From Candidatus Fimenecus excrementavium (GTDB taxonomy: Bacteria > Bacillota > Clostridia > Oscillospirales > Acutalibacteraceae), in the NCBI GenBank assembly GCA_018712805.1, contig DVGI01000018.1:1-49108 (forward strand): a stretch of DNA of 49,108 bases, read 5' to 3'. Both the position numbers and the translations under genes were made by a program. The notes under the pieces are model-generated. The model ran no database searches. It saw only the letters and a program-made list of their open reading frames with translations, and was not told the DNA's origin. Below are positions 1 through 7,721 of this stretch, in pieces. How positions within the stretch are numbered: the stretch's first letter is position 1; every line of letters starts with the position of its first letter.

Positions 1-68
1 TTGCTTTCTTCAATGACCGTTCCGATCACACGACCGTAAAAATCCTTGATATCCACTTTGTTCGCCAT
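1..68 (-). CDS. Partial gene, N-terminus only (short DFYGR-motif protein)
   Basis: Only the first 22 codons lie in the window; the gene continues past the left edge. The start ATG has a strong ribosome binding site (AAAGGAGG, 7 bases upstream). The visible peptide begins MANKVDIKDFYGRVIGTV. From memory, short proteins with repeated DFYGR motifs occur on clostridial conjugative elements, but I cannot confirm this from 22 residues. Function unknown. The nearby recombinase fragment fits a mobile or formerly mobile setting. Confidence 0.6.
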   Translation of the reverse strand, partial: MANKVDIKDFYGRVIGTVIEES

Positions 69-173
69 TTTGCTTCCTCCTTTCGTTCGTTTTCTGCATT
101 GTAACACGGCTTTTTTGAAAACTTAAGTAAAATGGCGATAAATTTGAAAATTTTTTATTTATCGTTTTACAGG

Positions 174-206
174 CAGGAACTCAGCGGCTTTGCTGCTGAG
201 TTCCTG
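174..206 (+). terminator. Hairpin followed by a T-rich tract
   Basis: A perfect 12-base inverted repeat (CAGGAACTCAGC / GCTGAGTTCCTG) with a 9-base loop is followed on the plus strand by TGTTTTTGCTTTTT. This looks like an intrinsic terminator reading rightwards. No plus-strand gene is visible upstream in the window, so it may be left over from a rearrangement or be a mobile-element end structure. Confidence 0.5.
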
Positions 207-240
207 CTGTTTTTGCTTTTTGAGATTGACGTCCCCAAAT

Positions 241-421
241 GCCCTCTGCCAGTGGGAATAGGTGAAGGGATAAATTTTCTCAAAAACTTTTTCGGAGAAA
301 GCCCGAAAATGGGTGTGCACTTCGGCACCCTTTGTCCAAATGAGTGAAGAGGTTTTTTCATTCAGAAATATTTTCCCGTTTAGGGGGGGCATTTGACCTC
401 TGCCAGTGAGAATAAGTGAAA
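241..421 (+). repeat. Two-copy imperfect direct repeat
   Basis: Copy one at 241-267 and copy two at 395-421 share the core CCTCTGCCAGTG-GAATA-GTGAA with about four substitutions over 27 bases. The copies lie 154 bases apart, just before the recombinase fragment. They could be ends or attachment-related sequence of the element the recombinase came from; this is inference. Confidence 0.5.
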
Positions 422-453
422 GACCTTTTCATTGTACCTTGAAAACTGAATAA

Positions 454-975
454 CGATCCGAATGGGATATGCAGAAGCAGAAATGCGGGGAATTCCAGAA
501 AAAACGGCAGCAGGAATTAAAGCTTTCCATTAAAAGTAGCAGAAAGCGGATTGCCGATCTGGACAAACTGTTCAGCCGGATTTACGAGGACAATGTGATC
601 GGGAAGCTGTCGGACGAACGCTATGCAAGAATGGCGGCGGAGTATGAAGCTGAGCAGAAAGAGCTGCTGGAAAAGGTCAAAGAGGAAGAAAAACAGCTAT
701 CTGAAATGGAGCAGAAATCGGTGGATATGCGTCTGCTTTTACAGGGGCTGCGGGAGTTTACCGACATGAACGAGCTGACGCCGACGATCGTCAACAAGCT
801 GATCCGTCGCATTGAGGTACACAATCCGGAAAAGAAGCACGCCCGAAAATCTGTGAAGGTCGACATCTATTTCACGGCGGTGGGGCTGGTGAGCCTTCCT
901 GACGAGCAGGAGATCCGGAGAATGATGGAACAGATACGAAGTACATCACAGTTCCCAAAACAGCTCACCGCATAA
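454..975 (+). pseudogene. C-terminal remnant of a large serine recombinase (DUF4368)
   Basis: The frame opens just after a TAA at 451-453; its first ATG is at 469 and has no clear ribosome binding site. The roughly 170 residues match the tail of TnpX-type large serine recombinases: the coiled-coil segment with IADLDKLFSRIYEDNVIGKL and SDERYARM, a long Glu/Lys-rich helix, then the DUF4368 part (VNKLIRRIEVHNPEKK, VDIYFTAVG). The catalytic serine domain and the zinc-ribbon domain, which should give 500 or more residues in total, are absent, so it should not recombine DNA on its own. It is followed by a good terminator. I read it as the scar of a transposon or integrative element; a split gene whose N-terminal half lies elsewhere is also possible. 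Confidence 0.75.
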
Positions 976-984
976 AAAGAAAAC

Positions 985-1014
985 GGTGTAACCCGCAAAA
1001 AATCGGGTTACACC
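985..1014 (+). terminator. Intrinsic terminator after the recombinase remnant
   Basis: A perfect 11-base stem (GGTGTAACCCG / CGGGTTACACC) with an 8-base loop starts 10 bases after the recombinase stop codon. The following tract is only weakly T-rich (ATCTTCTCT). Confidence 0.7.
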
Positions 1015-1070
1015 ATCTTCTCTACATTTTACTGCCTTATTAGTACCGGGTATTACACAGACGGTGTTTT

Positions 1071-2804
1071 TTATTCAGCTTCCGGGTTTTTCGGTGTTAC
1101 ATACAAGGTGTTATACACGTGGTAAATTACTTTACCGGGTTTTGCACCTACCGGCTTTTTGATATTTTTAATCAGCGTGTAATCGACCGGCACTTTTTTT
1201 GCTTCACGCGCACTGCTGAAATAGGCGGCAATTTGCGCCGCTTCTTCAATCGCTTTATTGGTAAATTCACGGTGGTCGGAAACCAAAATCGTGTGTGAAC
1301 CGGCGAAATTTTGCGTGTGCAGCCAAAGGTCATAATTTTTTGCGGTTTTCAGCGTCAATTTATCGTTCTGAACATTGTTGCGGCCGACCAAAACGGTGAA
1401 ATCGTCCGCCACCTTGAAAGAATACGGCGGCAATTCTTTGGGAAGGCGCTGTTTGCCTCCCTTTTTGCGTTTCAAATAACCGCCGTCGATTAGTTCTTGG
1501 CGAATTTGCGCAAGTTCGTTTTCGGTCTCAGCGCGGGAAAGCGCGTCCAAAACCGAATCAAAATATATAAGCTCCTGCTCGCCTTTGTCAATGAGCTGTT
1601 GCAGCATTTTTTCGGCGGTGTGCGCCTTTTTATAGGCCTTATAATATTTTTGCGCGTTTTGTGCGGGAGAAAGCGCCGGGCTTACCGGAATACGCACTAA
1701 GGCGTTATTTTCGTAATAATTTTCCAAGTCGTAAAACGAAACGCCTTTTCCGAGTGCATACTGATTGGCGTTGATTAACTCTGCAAAAACACGCAGCTGC
1801 TCTTTGTTTTCACAGGCGTCGAGTTCCGCTTTTTGGTTGTTGATTTTGCGGGCGGTACGCTCACGAAGCGTATGCACGGCTTTTAATAAATCCCCTGCTT
1901 TTCGTTTTGCGCGAAGCTGGCGGTCACGCTCAAAATAAAATTGGTCTAAAAGCGTGCTGAAATCGTCATAATACGTCTTTTTCAAGAAATTTCCATACTG
2001 CTGAATTTCCATAAACGAAAAATCCATCGGTTTTTCGTCTTCGTTAAACACAACACATTTTGCCGTTTTACCGTTTTGCAAAATTTCGCTGACTGCCGAA
2101 AGCGCTTTTACAATCGAAGCGCGTGAAACCGTTGAAACGCTGCAAGTGCAGTCCCTCGCTGCAAGAAAAGCGAGTTCCTGGCTCACAATCGGCGAAATGC
2201 CCTCAATCGCCTTTAAGAAAGCGGAGGACAACTGTTGTTGGGTAAGCTTCAAAACCGCGTCAGCGGCGGCTTCCACGCTGTCTGTGAGCAAATTCACTTT
2301 GTTTTGCTTCGGCGGCAGAACATACGTCACGCCGGGCAAAACTTCACGATAAGAGGACTTGGTTTCGTCCACGCGTTTAACAGCGTCTATGATGCGGTTA
2401 TCGTCCTGCATCAAAATAATGTTGCTGTGCTGACCGGTAATTTCAATACACAAATGCAAATAAACCGTGTCGCCGATTTCATTGGTCGCACGGAAATCCA
2501 AAAAGAGAATGCGGTCGAGTCCCGCTTGGCGAATCCCGGTTAAAACTGCGCCTGTTAAGTGCTTGCGAAACAACATACAAAGCATCGGCGGATTTTGCGG
2601 GTTGTCGGTCGGAAACTGCGTCAAATGAATGCGCGGAGACGCCGATTCCGCCGACAGGAAAATCCTAAATGGTCCGGTCCTTGTCCGCAGAAGCAGCACA
2701 ATTTCCGCACGCGCGGGCTGATGGACTTTTTCAACGCGTGCGCCGATAATTTGCTGTTCCAACTCTTCTTTTATAAAATGTAAAGTAATGCCGTCAAGCG
2801 CCAT
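1071..2804 (-). CDS. rqcH: RqcH-type NFACT protein (Rqc2 homologue)
   Basis: A 577-residue protein of the NFACT family (FbpA/Rqc2/NEMF). In Bacillus, RqcH binds obstructed 50S subunits and adds C-terminal alanine tails to stalled peptides. It has an N-terminal NFACT-N domain (start MALDGITLHFIKEEL), a central coiled-coil region of about residues 270-430, and a C-terminal NFACT-R domain containing LVGRNNVQNDKLT and WLHTQNFAGSH. The Asp-Arg pair needed for tRNA recruitment in B. subtilis RqcH (D97/R98) falls at exactly residues 97-98 here (AGLDRIL). Older annotation calls this family fibronectin-binding protein. The ribosome binding site AAGGAAG precedes the ATG. It lies 3 bases after the nif3-like gene and is probably co-transcribed with it. 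Confidence 0.92.
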   Translation of the reverse strand: MALDGITLHFIKEELEQQIIGARVEKVHQPARAEIVLLLRTRTGPFRIFLSAESASPRIHLTQFPTDNPQNPPMLCMLFRKHLTGAVLTGIRQAGLDRILFLDFRATNEIGDTVYLHLCIEITGQHSNIILMQDDNRIIDAVKRVDETKSSYREVLPGVTYVLPPKQNKVNLLTDSVEAAADAVLKLTQQQLSSAFLKAIEGISPIVSQELAFLAARDCTCSVSTVSRASIVKALSAVSEILQNGKTAKCVVFNEDEKPMDFSFMEIQQYGNFLKKTYYDDFSTLLDQFYFERDRQLRAKRKAGDLLKAVHTLRERTARKINNQKAELDACENKEQLRVFAELINANQYALGKGVSFYDLENYYENNALVRIPVSPALSPAQNAQKYYKAYKKAHTAEKMLQQLIDKGEQELIYFDSVLDALSRAETENELAQIRQELIDGGYLKRKKGGKQRLPKELPPYSFKVADDFTVLVGRNNVQNDKLTLKTAKNYDLWLHTQNFAGSHTILVSDHREFTNKAIEEAAQIAAYFSSAREAKKVPVDYTLIKNIKKPVGAKPGKVIYHVYNTLYVTPKNPEAE

Positions 2805-2807
2805 TTT

Positions 2808-3566
2808 TTAAACTTCCTTTTCAAAGCCGGTGTACTGCACCGGCGCGATCTGACAAGATAAAACAAACTCGATTTCCGGGAAACGCATCTGAAGCTTTGC
2901 TTGTAAAGCTTTTACCGCCGGAAACTCCGTTTCAAAATGCCCGGCAGTCATCAGTGCCATGTCTGCAGCCGCGCTGTCTAAATACTCGTGATGATGCGCC
3001 TCGCCCGTTAAAAGCAAGTCTGCGCCGTTTTCTTTGGCTTCCTGCCAAAAGTCTGACCCTGCGCCGCCGCAAACTGCAACAAGGCGGATTTCCTTTTCCG
3101 GCAAGTTAAAGGTCACCGACGCGTGCAAAGCAGTTTTTACTTTTTCTGCGAAAGTACGAACACTTTGCGGTGCGACTGACCCAAAACGTAAGAACACGTT
3201 TTCTTTAGCCGTAATATTTTGAAGCTCGACGGACTGCGCCAGAACGTCGCTCACACCGCCATCGGCGCAATCATAAGATGTGTGTGCCGACAGAACCGTT
3301 ATTCCGGCGCGCGCCGCCAAATACGCCACATTTTGCTCGGTAAACTGCTTCGCGGGGTGAAACAGCACCGGATGATGAGTAATAATCATTTCGCAGTTCA
3401 GGTCTTTGGCTTCCTGAATCAACGCGGCAGTCGGGTCCAGCGCCAAAAGGACTTTTTTCACTTCCTGCCCGCGCTCACCTACCTGAAAACCGCTGTTGTC
3501 CCATTCCGCCTGCGCTGAGAAAGGCGCGATTTCATTTATGTAGTCATAAATGTTTCCTGCGTTCAT
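2808..3566 (-). CDS. Nif3-like dinuclear metal center protein (YqfO family)
   Basis: A 252-residue member of the Nif3/YqfO/YbgI family, toroidal proteins with a two-metal site whose physiological substrate is not settled; the name GTP cyclohydrolase 1 type 2 homologue is historical. Metal-binding signatures are visible: THHPVLFHP near residue 63, HTSYDCADGG near 95, and GEAHHHEYLD near 188. It lacks the extra central domain of the longer Bacillus YqfO. The start overlaps the end of trmK by 23 bases and is preceded by AAGGAG. The trmK-nif3 pair is a common Firmicutes arrangement. Confidence 0.92.
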   Translation of the reverse strand: MNAGNIYDYINEIAPFSAQAEWDNSGFQVGERGQEVKKVLLALDPTAALIQEAKDLNCEMIITHHPVLFHPAKQFTEQNVAYLAARAGITVLSAHTSYDCADGGVSDVLAQSVELQNITAKENVFLRFGSVAPQSVRTFAEKVKTALHASVTFNLPEKEIRLVAVCGGAGSDFWQEAKENGADLLLTGEAHHHEYLDSAAADMALMTAGHFETEFPAVKALQAKLQMRFPEIEFVLSCQIAPVQYTGFEKEV

Positions 3567-4227
3567 TTTCTATCTCCTTAATGATACTTTCAAGATGTTC
3601 GGCCGTTTCCGGGTCGGAAGGCGCAACACTGACCGCACGTTTTTTAAGCCTTTTCAGAATTTTTTGCAACAAAAGGTCATTTGTTCCTGTCGGGTCTTCG
3701 GTTAATTTCCCGGCGTAGTAATACCACTCCGGTTTCTCTTCCGCCGCGCCGGTATAGCACGCTGAAATGACCAAATAGACGCGTTCCCCTTCCGCCACGG
3801 TCTTTTCACATAGAATCGAAAAGCCGTTTTCACAAAGCGAACGCCGAACGTCTTCATAATGGGTCATCGGCTGTAAAATCAAATGCTTATCGACGGCTTT
3901 AAGCCACGGTGTATTCTCAATCATAGCGGCGATTTGTTCTCCGCCCATGCCGGCAACGGCAATTTCTTCGGCTTCATCCGGTAAGATTTTCGCAAAGCCG
4001 TCGGAAAGCCGCAATTCAATTTGATTTTCAAGCCCATAAAGGGAAATCGTTTTCTGCGCATTTTCCAAAGGCTTTTTGTGAATGTCAGCAGCCACAGCGC
4101 GGCGTACAACGCCGTTTTGTATCAACCACGCCGGTAAATAGGCGTGGTCGGTTCCGATGTCTGCAAAAGCGTCACAAGGCATGACAAGCTCAGCGACCGC
4201 TTTCAGCCGATTGGTTAGTTTTATCAT
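3544..4227 (-). CDS. trmK: tRNA (adenine(22)-N1)-methyltransferase TrmK
   Basis: A class I SAM-dependent methyltransferase that makes m1A22 in tRNA. The N-terminus shows the family pattern LTNRLKAVAELV, then the SAM loop FADIGTDHAYLP and the downstream motif IAVAGMGGEQI. I chose the ATG at 4227 (MIKLTNRL), preceded by GGGTGAG, over the in-frame TTG four codons upstream, because family members begin at this point. The protein is then 227 residues, usual for the family. A strong hairpin (4245-4278) lies immediately upstream. The gene overlaps the nif3-like gene. Confidence 0.92.
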   Translation of the reverse strand: MIKLTNRLKAVAELVMPCDAFADIGTDHAYLPAWLIQNGVVRRAVAADIHKKPLENAQKTISLYGLENQIELRLSDGFAKILPDEAEEIAVAGMGGEQIAAMIENTPWLKAVDKHLILQPMTHYEDVRRSLCENGFSILCEKTVAEGERVYLVISACYTGAAEEKPEWYYYAGKLTEDPTGTNDLLLQKILKRLKKRAVSVAPSDPETAEHLESIIKEIENERRKHL

Positions 4228-4244
4228 ACGCTCACCCAAGAAAT

Positions 4245-4278
4245 AAGGGGTTGTGATGCTTTCGAATCACAGCCCCTT
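4245..4278 (-). terminator. Strong hairpin between the DUF1858 gene and trmK
   Basis: A 13-base stem (AAGGGGTTGTGAT / ATCACAGCCCCTT, one G-U pair) with an 8-base loop. In the minus direction it is followed by ATTTCTT, a weak T tract, and only about 8 bases later by the trmK ribosome binding site. It may be a partial terminator or a processing structure separating ileS-DUF1858 from trmK-nif3-rqcH. Confidence 0.65.
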
Positions 4279-4284
4279 GTTTTC

Positions 4285-4494
4285 TCATGATTTGTTTTTA
4301 AGGAACTCGTTGATTTTATTGACAAGTTCGTCCGCATCTACGCCGTGCACCGCACAGGCTTCTTCCACAGTCTCCCCACGCGAAGCCGGGCAGCCGAGAC
4401 AATGCATGCCCATTTCAAGGAAGAAAGGAACAGTTTCACGGTCCGCGTCCAAAATATCGCCGATTGTCATATCTTTTGTGATTTCTGTTAACAT
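4285..4494 (-). CDS. DUF1858 domain protein
   Basis: A 69-residue protein consisting of one DUF1858 domain. It has the typical early ITKDMTIGDIL segment and the paired-cysteine motif GMHCLGCPASRGETVEEAC, with a CxxC as in redox-disulfide small proteins of this family. Members are often found beside or fused to hybrid-cluster or iron-sulfur proteins; the biochemical role is not established. The ribosome binding site AAGGAGG overlaps the ileS stop codon, so the gene is translationally linked to ileS. Confidence 0.88.
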   Translation of the reverse strand: MLTEITKDMTIGDILDADRETVPFFLEMGMHCLGCPASRGETVEEACAVHGVDADELVNKINEFLKNKS

Positions 4495-4506
4495 AGGTAA
4501 ACCTCC

Positions 4507-7500
4507 TTAGGCTTTGCAGACTGCCAGTTTTACTTTTGAACCGGCAATCTCCACTTCTTTTTCAAGGTCGGCTTGAAGCGGTGCGTTCAACGCAACGCTG
4601 TCCGCCAAAAGTTCTTCTTTCAAATAGTCGGTTTTATCGTTGAGCGCACGCATTACGGTTTCGCTGTCAGAGGAAAGCGCCATGCAAACGCGCTGTTCGA
4701 CTTCGTAACCGGCTTCTTTACGAATCAGCTGGCACTGACGCACGACGTCACGCAGAACGCCTTCAAGCACCAATTCGTCTGTAAGCTTGGTATCAAGCGC
4801 AACAACGCATTGTCCGTTGTTGAATTCTGCCGAGACAATGCCCTCTTTTGTCCGGGTAGCCAGCTGGAACAAAGAGCTGTCAAAGGTTTCGTCCCAACCG
4901 GGCACAGTGACCTGTTCGCCGGCTTCCACAGCGGCAACCGCTTTTTTGAGGTCATCGCCCGCGAGTGTTTCCAAAGACGCTTTCATGCGGTTGACATTCT
5001 GTTTGAGCACAGCGCCCGCGACTTTGAAGTTGACGGTCAAGTATTTATCTTCCAAAACCGTTACGTCGGAAAGGTACTGCATGGACTTGATATTCAGTTC
5101 ATCGAGAATATTTTTCTCGAAAGTCTTGATTTTATCCGCAGTTTCCGCGTCACAGCAAATGTAAACCGTCGAAAGTGGCTGACGGACTTTGAGCTGTTGC
5201 TCATTTCTTAAGCGCATCGCAACGGCAATCGCGTCACGAACAAGCGCGGTCTGCGCGAGAATGCCATCATCTTCAAAACCTTCCAACGGCTTCGGCCAGT
5301 CGCTCAAATGCACCGAAATCGGCGCAGACGGCAAGACCTTGCGGGTCAGGTTCTGCCAAATGTGTTCGGTCATGAACGGAATAATCGGTGCCATGACCTT
5401 GGTTGCGGTGTTCAGGGCATAGAACAGTACCCAATACGCCAGCTTCTTGTCGTTTTCGTCGCCGGTCTTCCAGAAACGGCGGCGGTTTGTGCGGATATAC
5501 CAATTGGAAATATCGTCGACAAACACTTCAAAATCTTTAATCAACAAATAGGTTTTGTAGTCGTCGTAATATTCCGTTGCTTTCTTTAAAAACGCGTTGG
5601 TGCGCACGACAAGCCATTTGTCGGTCGGGGTCATTGCCGCCTTATCCGGCACATAGCCCTCAAAATTCGGCTTATCGATTTTGGCGTAGGTGTCAAAGAA
5701 GGTGTAAATATTCCAGTAAGAAAGCAGCTTTCTTCTCGCTTCATCGCCGAGGTTAAAGCCGAAACGCACGTCACTTGCGACCGGCGCGCCGGCATACAGG
5801 TAACGAATTGTATCTGCGCCGATTTTCTCCGCGGCTTCGTCGAATTTAATCATAAAGCCGGTTTTGGAGAATTTCGTGCCGTCTTCCGCAACAACGGAGT
5901 TATAAGAAAGAACACGTTCATACGGCGCTCTGCCCTCAAGCGTAACGCTCATAAACAGCATGGAATAGAACCACAAACGAACCTGCTCACGCATTTCGGT
6001 GACCCATTCCGCCGGGAAGTTCTTTTTCCATTTTTCTTTATCTTCAAAATAGCCGAGCGTTGAAAACGGAACGATACCGGCGTCGAGCCAAACGTCGCCG
6101 ATTTCGGTAACGCGCGAAACCTCTTTGCCGCAGTGCGGGCACTTGATTTTAATTGCATCCACCCACGGACGGTGCAGTTCGGGAAGCGCATCGACCTTTT
6201 CGGGTTCCGTCGCAAGCTCGCGCAGTTCTTTTTTTGAGCCGACAACGGTCACGTGACCGCAGTCGCAGGGATAGAACGGCAACGGCATACCGTAATAACG
6301 TTTTCTGGAAATGTTCCAGTCGCCCATGTTGTTAAGCCAGTCGTTCATACGCTTGCCGTTGGAAGCAGGCTCCCATTTGACGGAGTTAGAAGCTTCAATC
6401 AGCTTCGGTTTAATTTCTTCGGTACGAATATACCACGCGGGCACAAGGCGGAAAACGACTTCGGATTTGCAGCGCCAGCAAACCGGATAGCTGTGCTCGT
6501 GCGGTTCAATTTTATAAAGTTTGTTGTCGGCTTTCAAGTGTTCAAACACTTCGTCGGCAATCGTGTGGCTGTCTTTGCCGCTCATAAAGCCGAAGCCGTC
6601 AAGATAAATGCCCATGTCGTCAATCGGCATAACTTTTGCAAGACCCAGTCTTTCACCGAGTTCAAAGTCTTCGACACCGCAGCCGGGCGCGATGTGTACG
6701 ACGCCGGTACCTTCGTCCGCCGCGACATCTTCCCACGGTACGATTTTATGATCAATCCCCGCCTGCGCCGGAATATCCGGGAAGCAGGTTTCGTAATGAT
6801 AGCCGACAAGTTCCGAGCCTTTGAACGCGCGCAAAACTTCCTCTTTGTCGTCGCCGAGGTAGGAAATGGCGTTTTTCGCCAAAATCAGCGTCTGTTCATC
6901 GCTCTTGATGCGGACTTCGACATAGTCAATATCCGGATTGACCGCCAACGCAACGTTGGAAGAAAGCGTCCAAGGCGTTGTGGTCCAAACCAAGATTTTG
7001 CTGTTGATTTCTTTAATCGGTAATTTAAAGAACACGGAATTGTGCGTCATCAGCTTGTAAGAACCGGTCATTTCGTGTTCGGAAAGCGAAGTACCGCAGC
7101 GCGGGCACCAGGGCATCGGTTTGTATTCGCGCTGAATCCAGCCGTTCTCATCGCACTTCTTTAAGAAATGCCAAATGCCCTCAATGTTCTGGTCGGTATT
7201 AGTGTAGTAGGAATGGTCCCAATCCATCCACTGGCCGAGGCGTTTGGACTGTTCCGTGATAATGCCGGAGAAATGCTTAACGCGGTCCACGCACTGTCTT
7301 GTGAACTTGTCCATGCCGTAATTTTCAATGTCTTTCTTGGTTTTGAAGCCGAGCGCTTTTTCGACTTCTACTTCAACCCAAAGGCCCTGCGAGTCAAAGC
7401 CGTTTTGATAGCGGCAGTCGCACCCGTTCATTGCGTGGTAACGGATAAAGATATCCTTTAAGCTTCTGCCCCACGCGTGGTGAATACCCATGGGGTTATT

Positions 7501-7641
7501 GGCGGTAATCGGGCCGTCTAAGAAGCGGAACATACGGTTCCCTTTATTTTTTGCAACCAATTTTTCGAAGCAGTGTTCCCGCTCCCAGAAATCCATGACA
7601 TTATGTTCGAGATCTACAAACATATTCTTTTCGTCAGACAA
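4507..7641 (-). CDS. ileS: Isoleucyl-tRNA synthetase, divergent form
   Basis: Charges tRNA-Ile. About 1044 residues from the chosen start. The open frame extends 79 codons upstream, but that part lacks family similarity and spans the gap before the upstream gene. I chose the TTG at 7639-7641, which follows AAAGGTGG by 9 bases (peptide MSDEKNMFVDLE). The HIGH-type motif reads GPITANNPMGIHHAWGR (residues about 43-59) and the KMSKS motif reads GTKFSKTG. Cysteine pairs of zinc sites are seen in PWCPRCGTSLSEHE, CWRCKSEV, CDCGH and CPHCGKEV. The ANNPMG-HHAWGR and YQNGFDSQGLWVEVEVEKALG pattern marks a subfamily distinct from the classical bacterial enzyme, with the general architecture of the longer eukaryote-like type. 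It has its own promoter and no T-box leader. Confidence 0.93.
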   Translation of the reverse strand: MSDEKNMFVDLEHNVMDFWEREHCFEKLVAKNKGNRMFRFLDGPITANNPMGIHHAWGRSLKDIFIRYHAMNGCDCRYQNGFDSQGLWVEVEVEKALGFKTKKDIENYGMDKFTRQCVDRVKHFSGIITEQSKRLGQWMDWDHSYYTNTDQNIEGIWHFLKKCDENGWIQREYKPMPWCPRCGTSLSEHEMTGSYKLMTHNSVFFKLPIKEINSKILVWTTTPWTLSSNVALAVNPDIDYVEVRIKSDEQTLILAKNAISYLGDDKEEVLRAFKGSELVGYHYETCFPDIPAQAGIDHKIVPWEDVAADEGTGVVHIAPGCGVEDFELGERLGLAKVMPIDDMGIYLDGFGFMSGKDSHTIADEVFEHLKADNKLYKIEPHEHSYPVCWRCKSEVVFRLVPAWYIRTEEIKPKLIEASNSVKWEPASNGKRMNDWLNNMGDWNISRKRYYGMPLPFYPCDCGHVTVVGSKKELRELATEPEKVDALPELHRPWVDAIKIKCPHCGKEVSRVTEIGDVWLDAGIVPFSTLGYFEDKEKWKKNFPAEWVTEMREQVRLWFYSMLFMSVTLEGRAPYERVLSYNSVVAEDGTKFSKTGFMIKFDEAAEKIGADTIRYLYAGAPVASDVRFGFNLGDEARRKLLSYWNIYTFFDTYAKIDKPNFEGYVPDKAAMTPTDKWLVVRTNAFLKKATEYYDDYKTYLLIKDFEVFVDDISNWYIRTNRRRFWKTGDENDKKLAYWVLFYALNTATKVMAPIIPFMTEHIWQNLTRKVLPSAPISVHLSDWPKPLEGFEDDGILAQTALVRDAIAVAMRLRNEQQLKVRQPLSTVYICCDAETADKIKTFEKNILDELNIKSMQYLSDVTVLEDKYLTVNFKVAGAVLKQNVNRMKASLETLAGDDLKKAVAAVEAGEQVTVPGWDETFDSSLFQLATRTKEGIVSAEFNNGQCVVALDTKLTDELVLEGVLRDVVRQCQLIRKEAGYEVEQRVCMALSSDSETVMRALNDKTDYLKEELLADSVALNAPLQADLEKEVEIAGSKVKLAVCKA

Positions 7642-7689
7642 TTTCAGTTTCCACCTTTCAGCACAGGAATTACAGTGCATATAGAATAA

Positions 7690-7718
7690 ATTATATAAAA
7701 AAATCTGCCGTAATACAA
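7690..7718 (-). promoter_or_regulatory. Sigma-A-type promoter of ileS
   Basis: TTGTAT, 17-base spacer, TATAAT on the minus strand, about 50 bases before the ileS start. The -35 box lies 4 bases before the stop of the upstream glycosyltransferase gene. The leader left by this promoter is too short for a T-box. Confidence 0.65.
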
Positions 7719-7721
7719 GGC

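Larger units (their letters stand above)
69..453. other. Gene-free stretch with hairpin and repeats
   Basis: No convincing gene in about 385 bases. It holds a strong hairpin at 174-206, two copies of an imperfect 27-base repeat (241-267 and 395-421), and at about 434-452 a stretch (ACCTTGAAAACTGAATA) resembling the spacer sequences next to rRNA genes in Firmicutes. The reading frames here are short, lack ribosome binding sites and look like chance. Confidence 0.6.

Noticed and set aside
132-392. Short frames on both strands in the left gene-free stretch
   Set aside because: No binding sites, and the frames cross the hairpin and repeats; better explained as non-coding repeat sequence.
1036-1070. 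Second plus-strand terminator (ACAC-GTGT followed by T run) before rqcH
   Set aside because: The stem is only four pairs; too weak to report.
6253-7023. Long plus-strand frame opposite ileS
   Set aside because: It is a shadow of the ileS coding sequence, with no start signal or recognisable domain.
7642-7721. T-box riboswitch in front of ileS
   Set aside because: The gap is only about 80 bases, holds a promoter, and no specifier stem or T-box sequence is visible.
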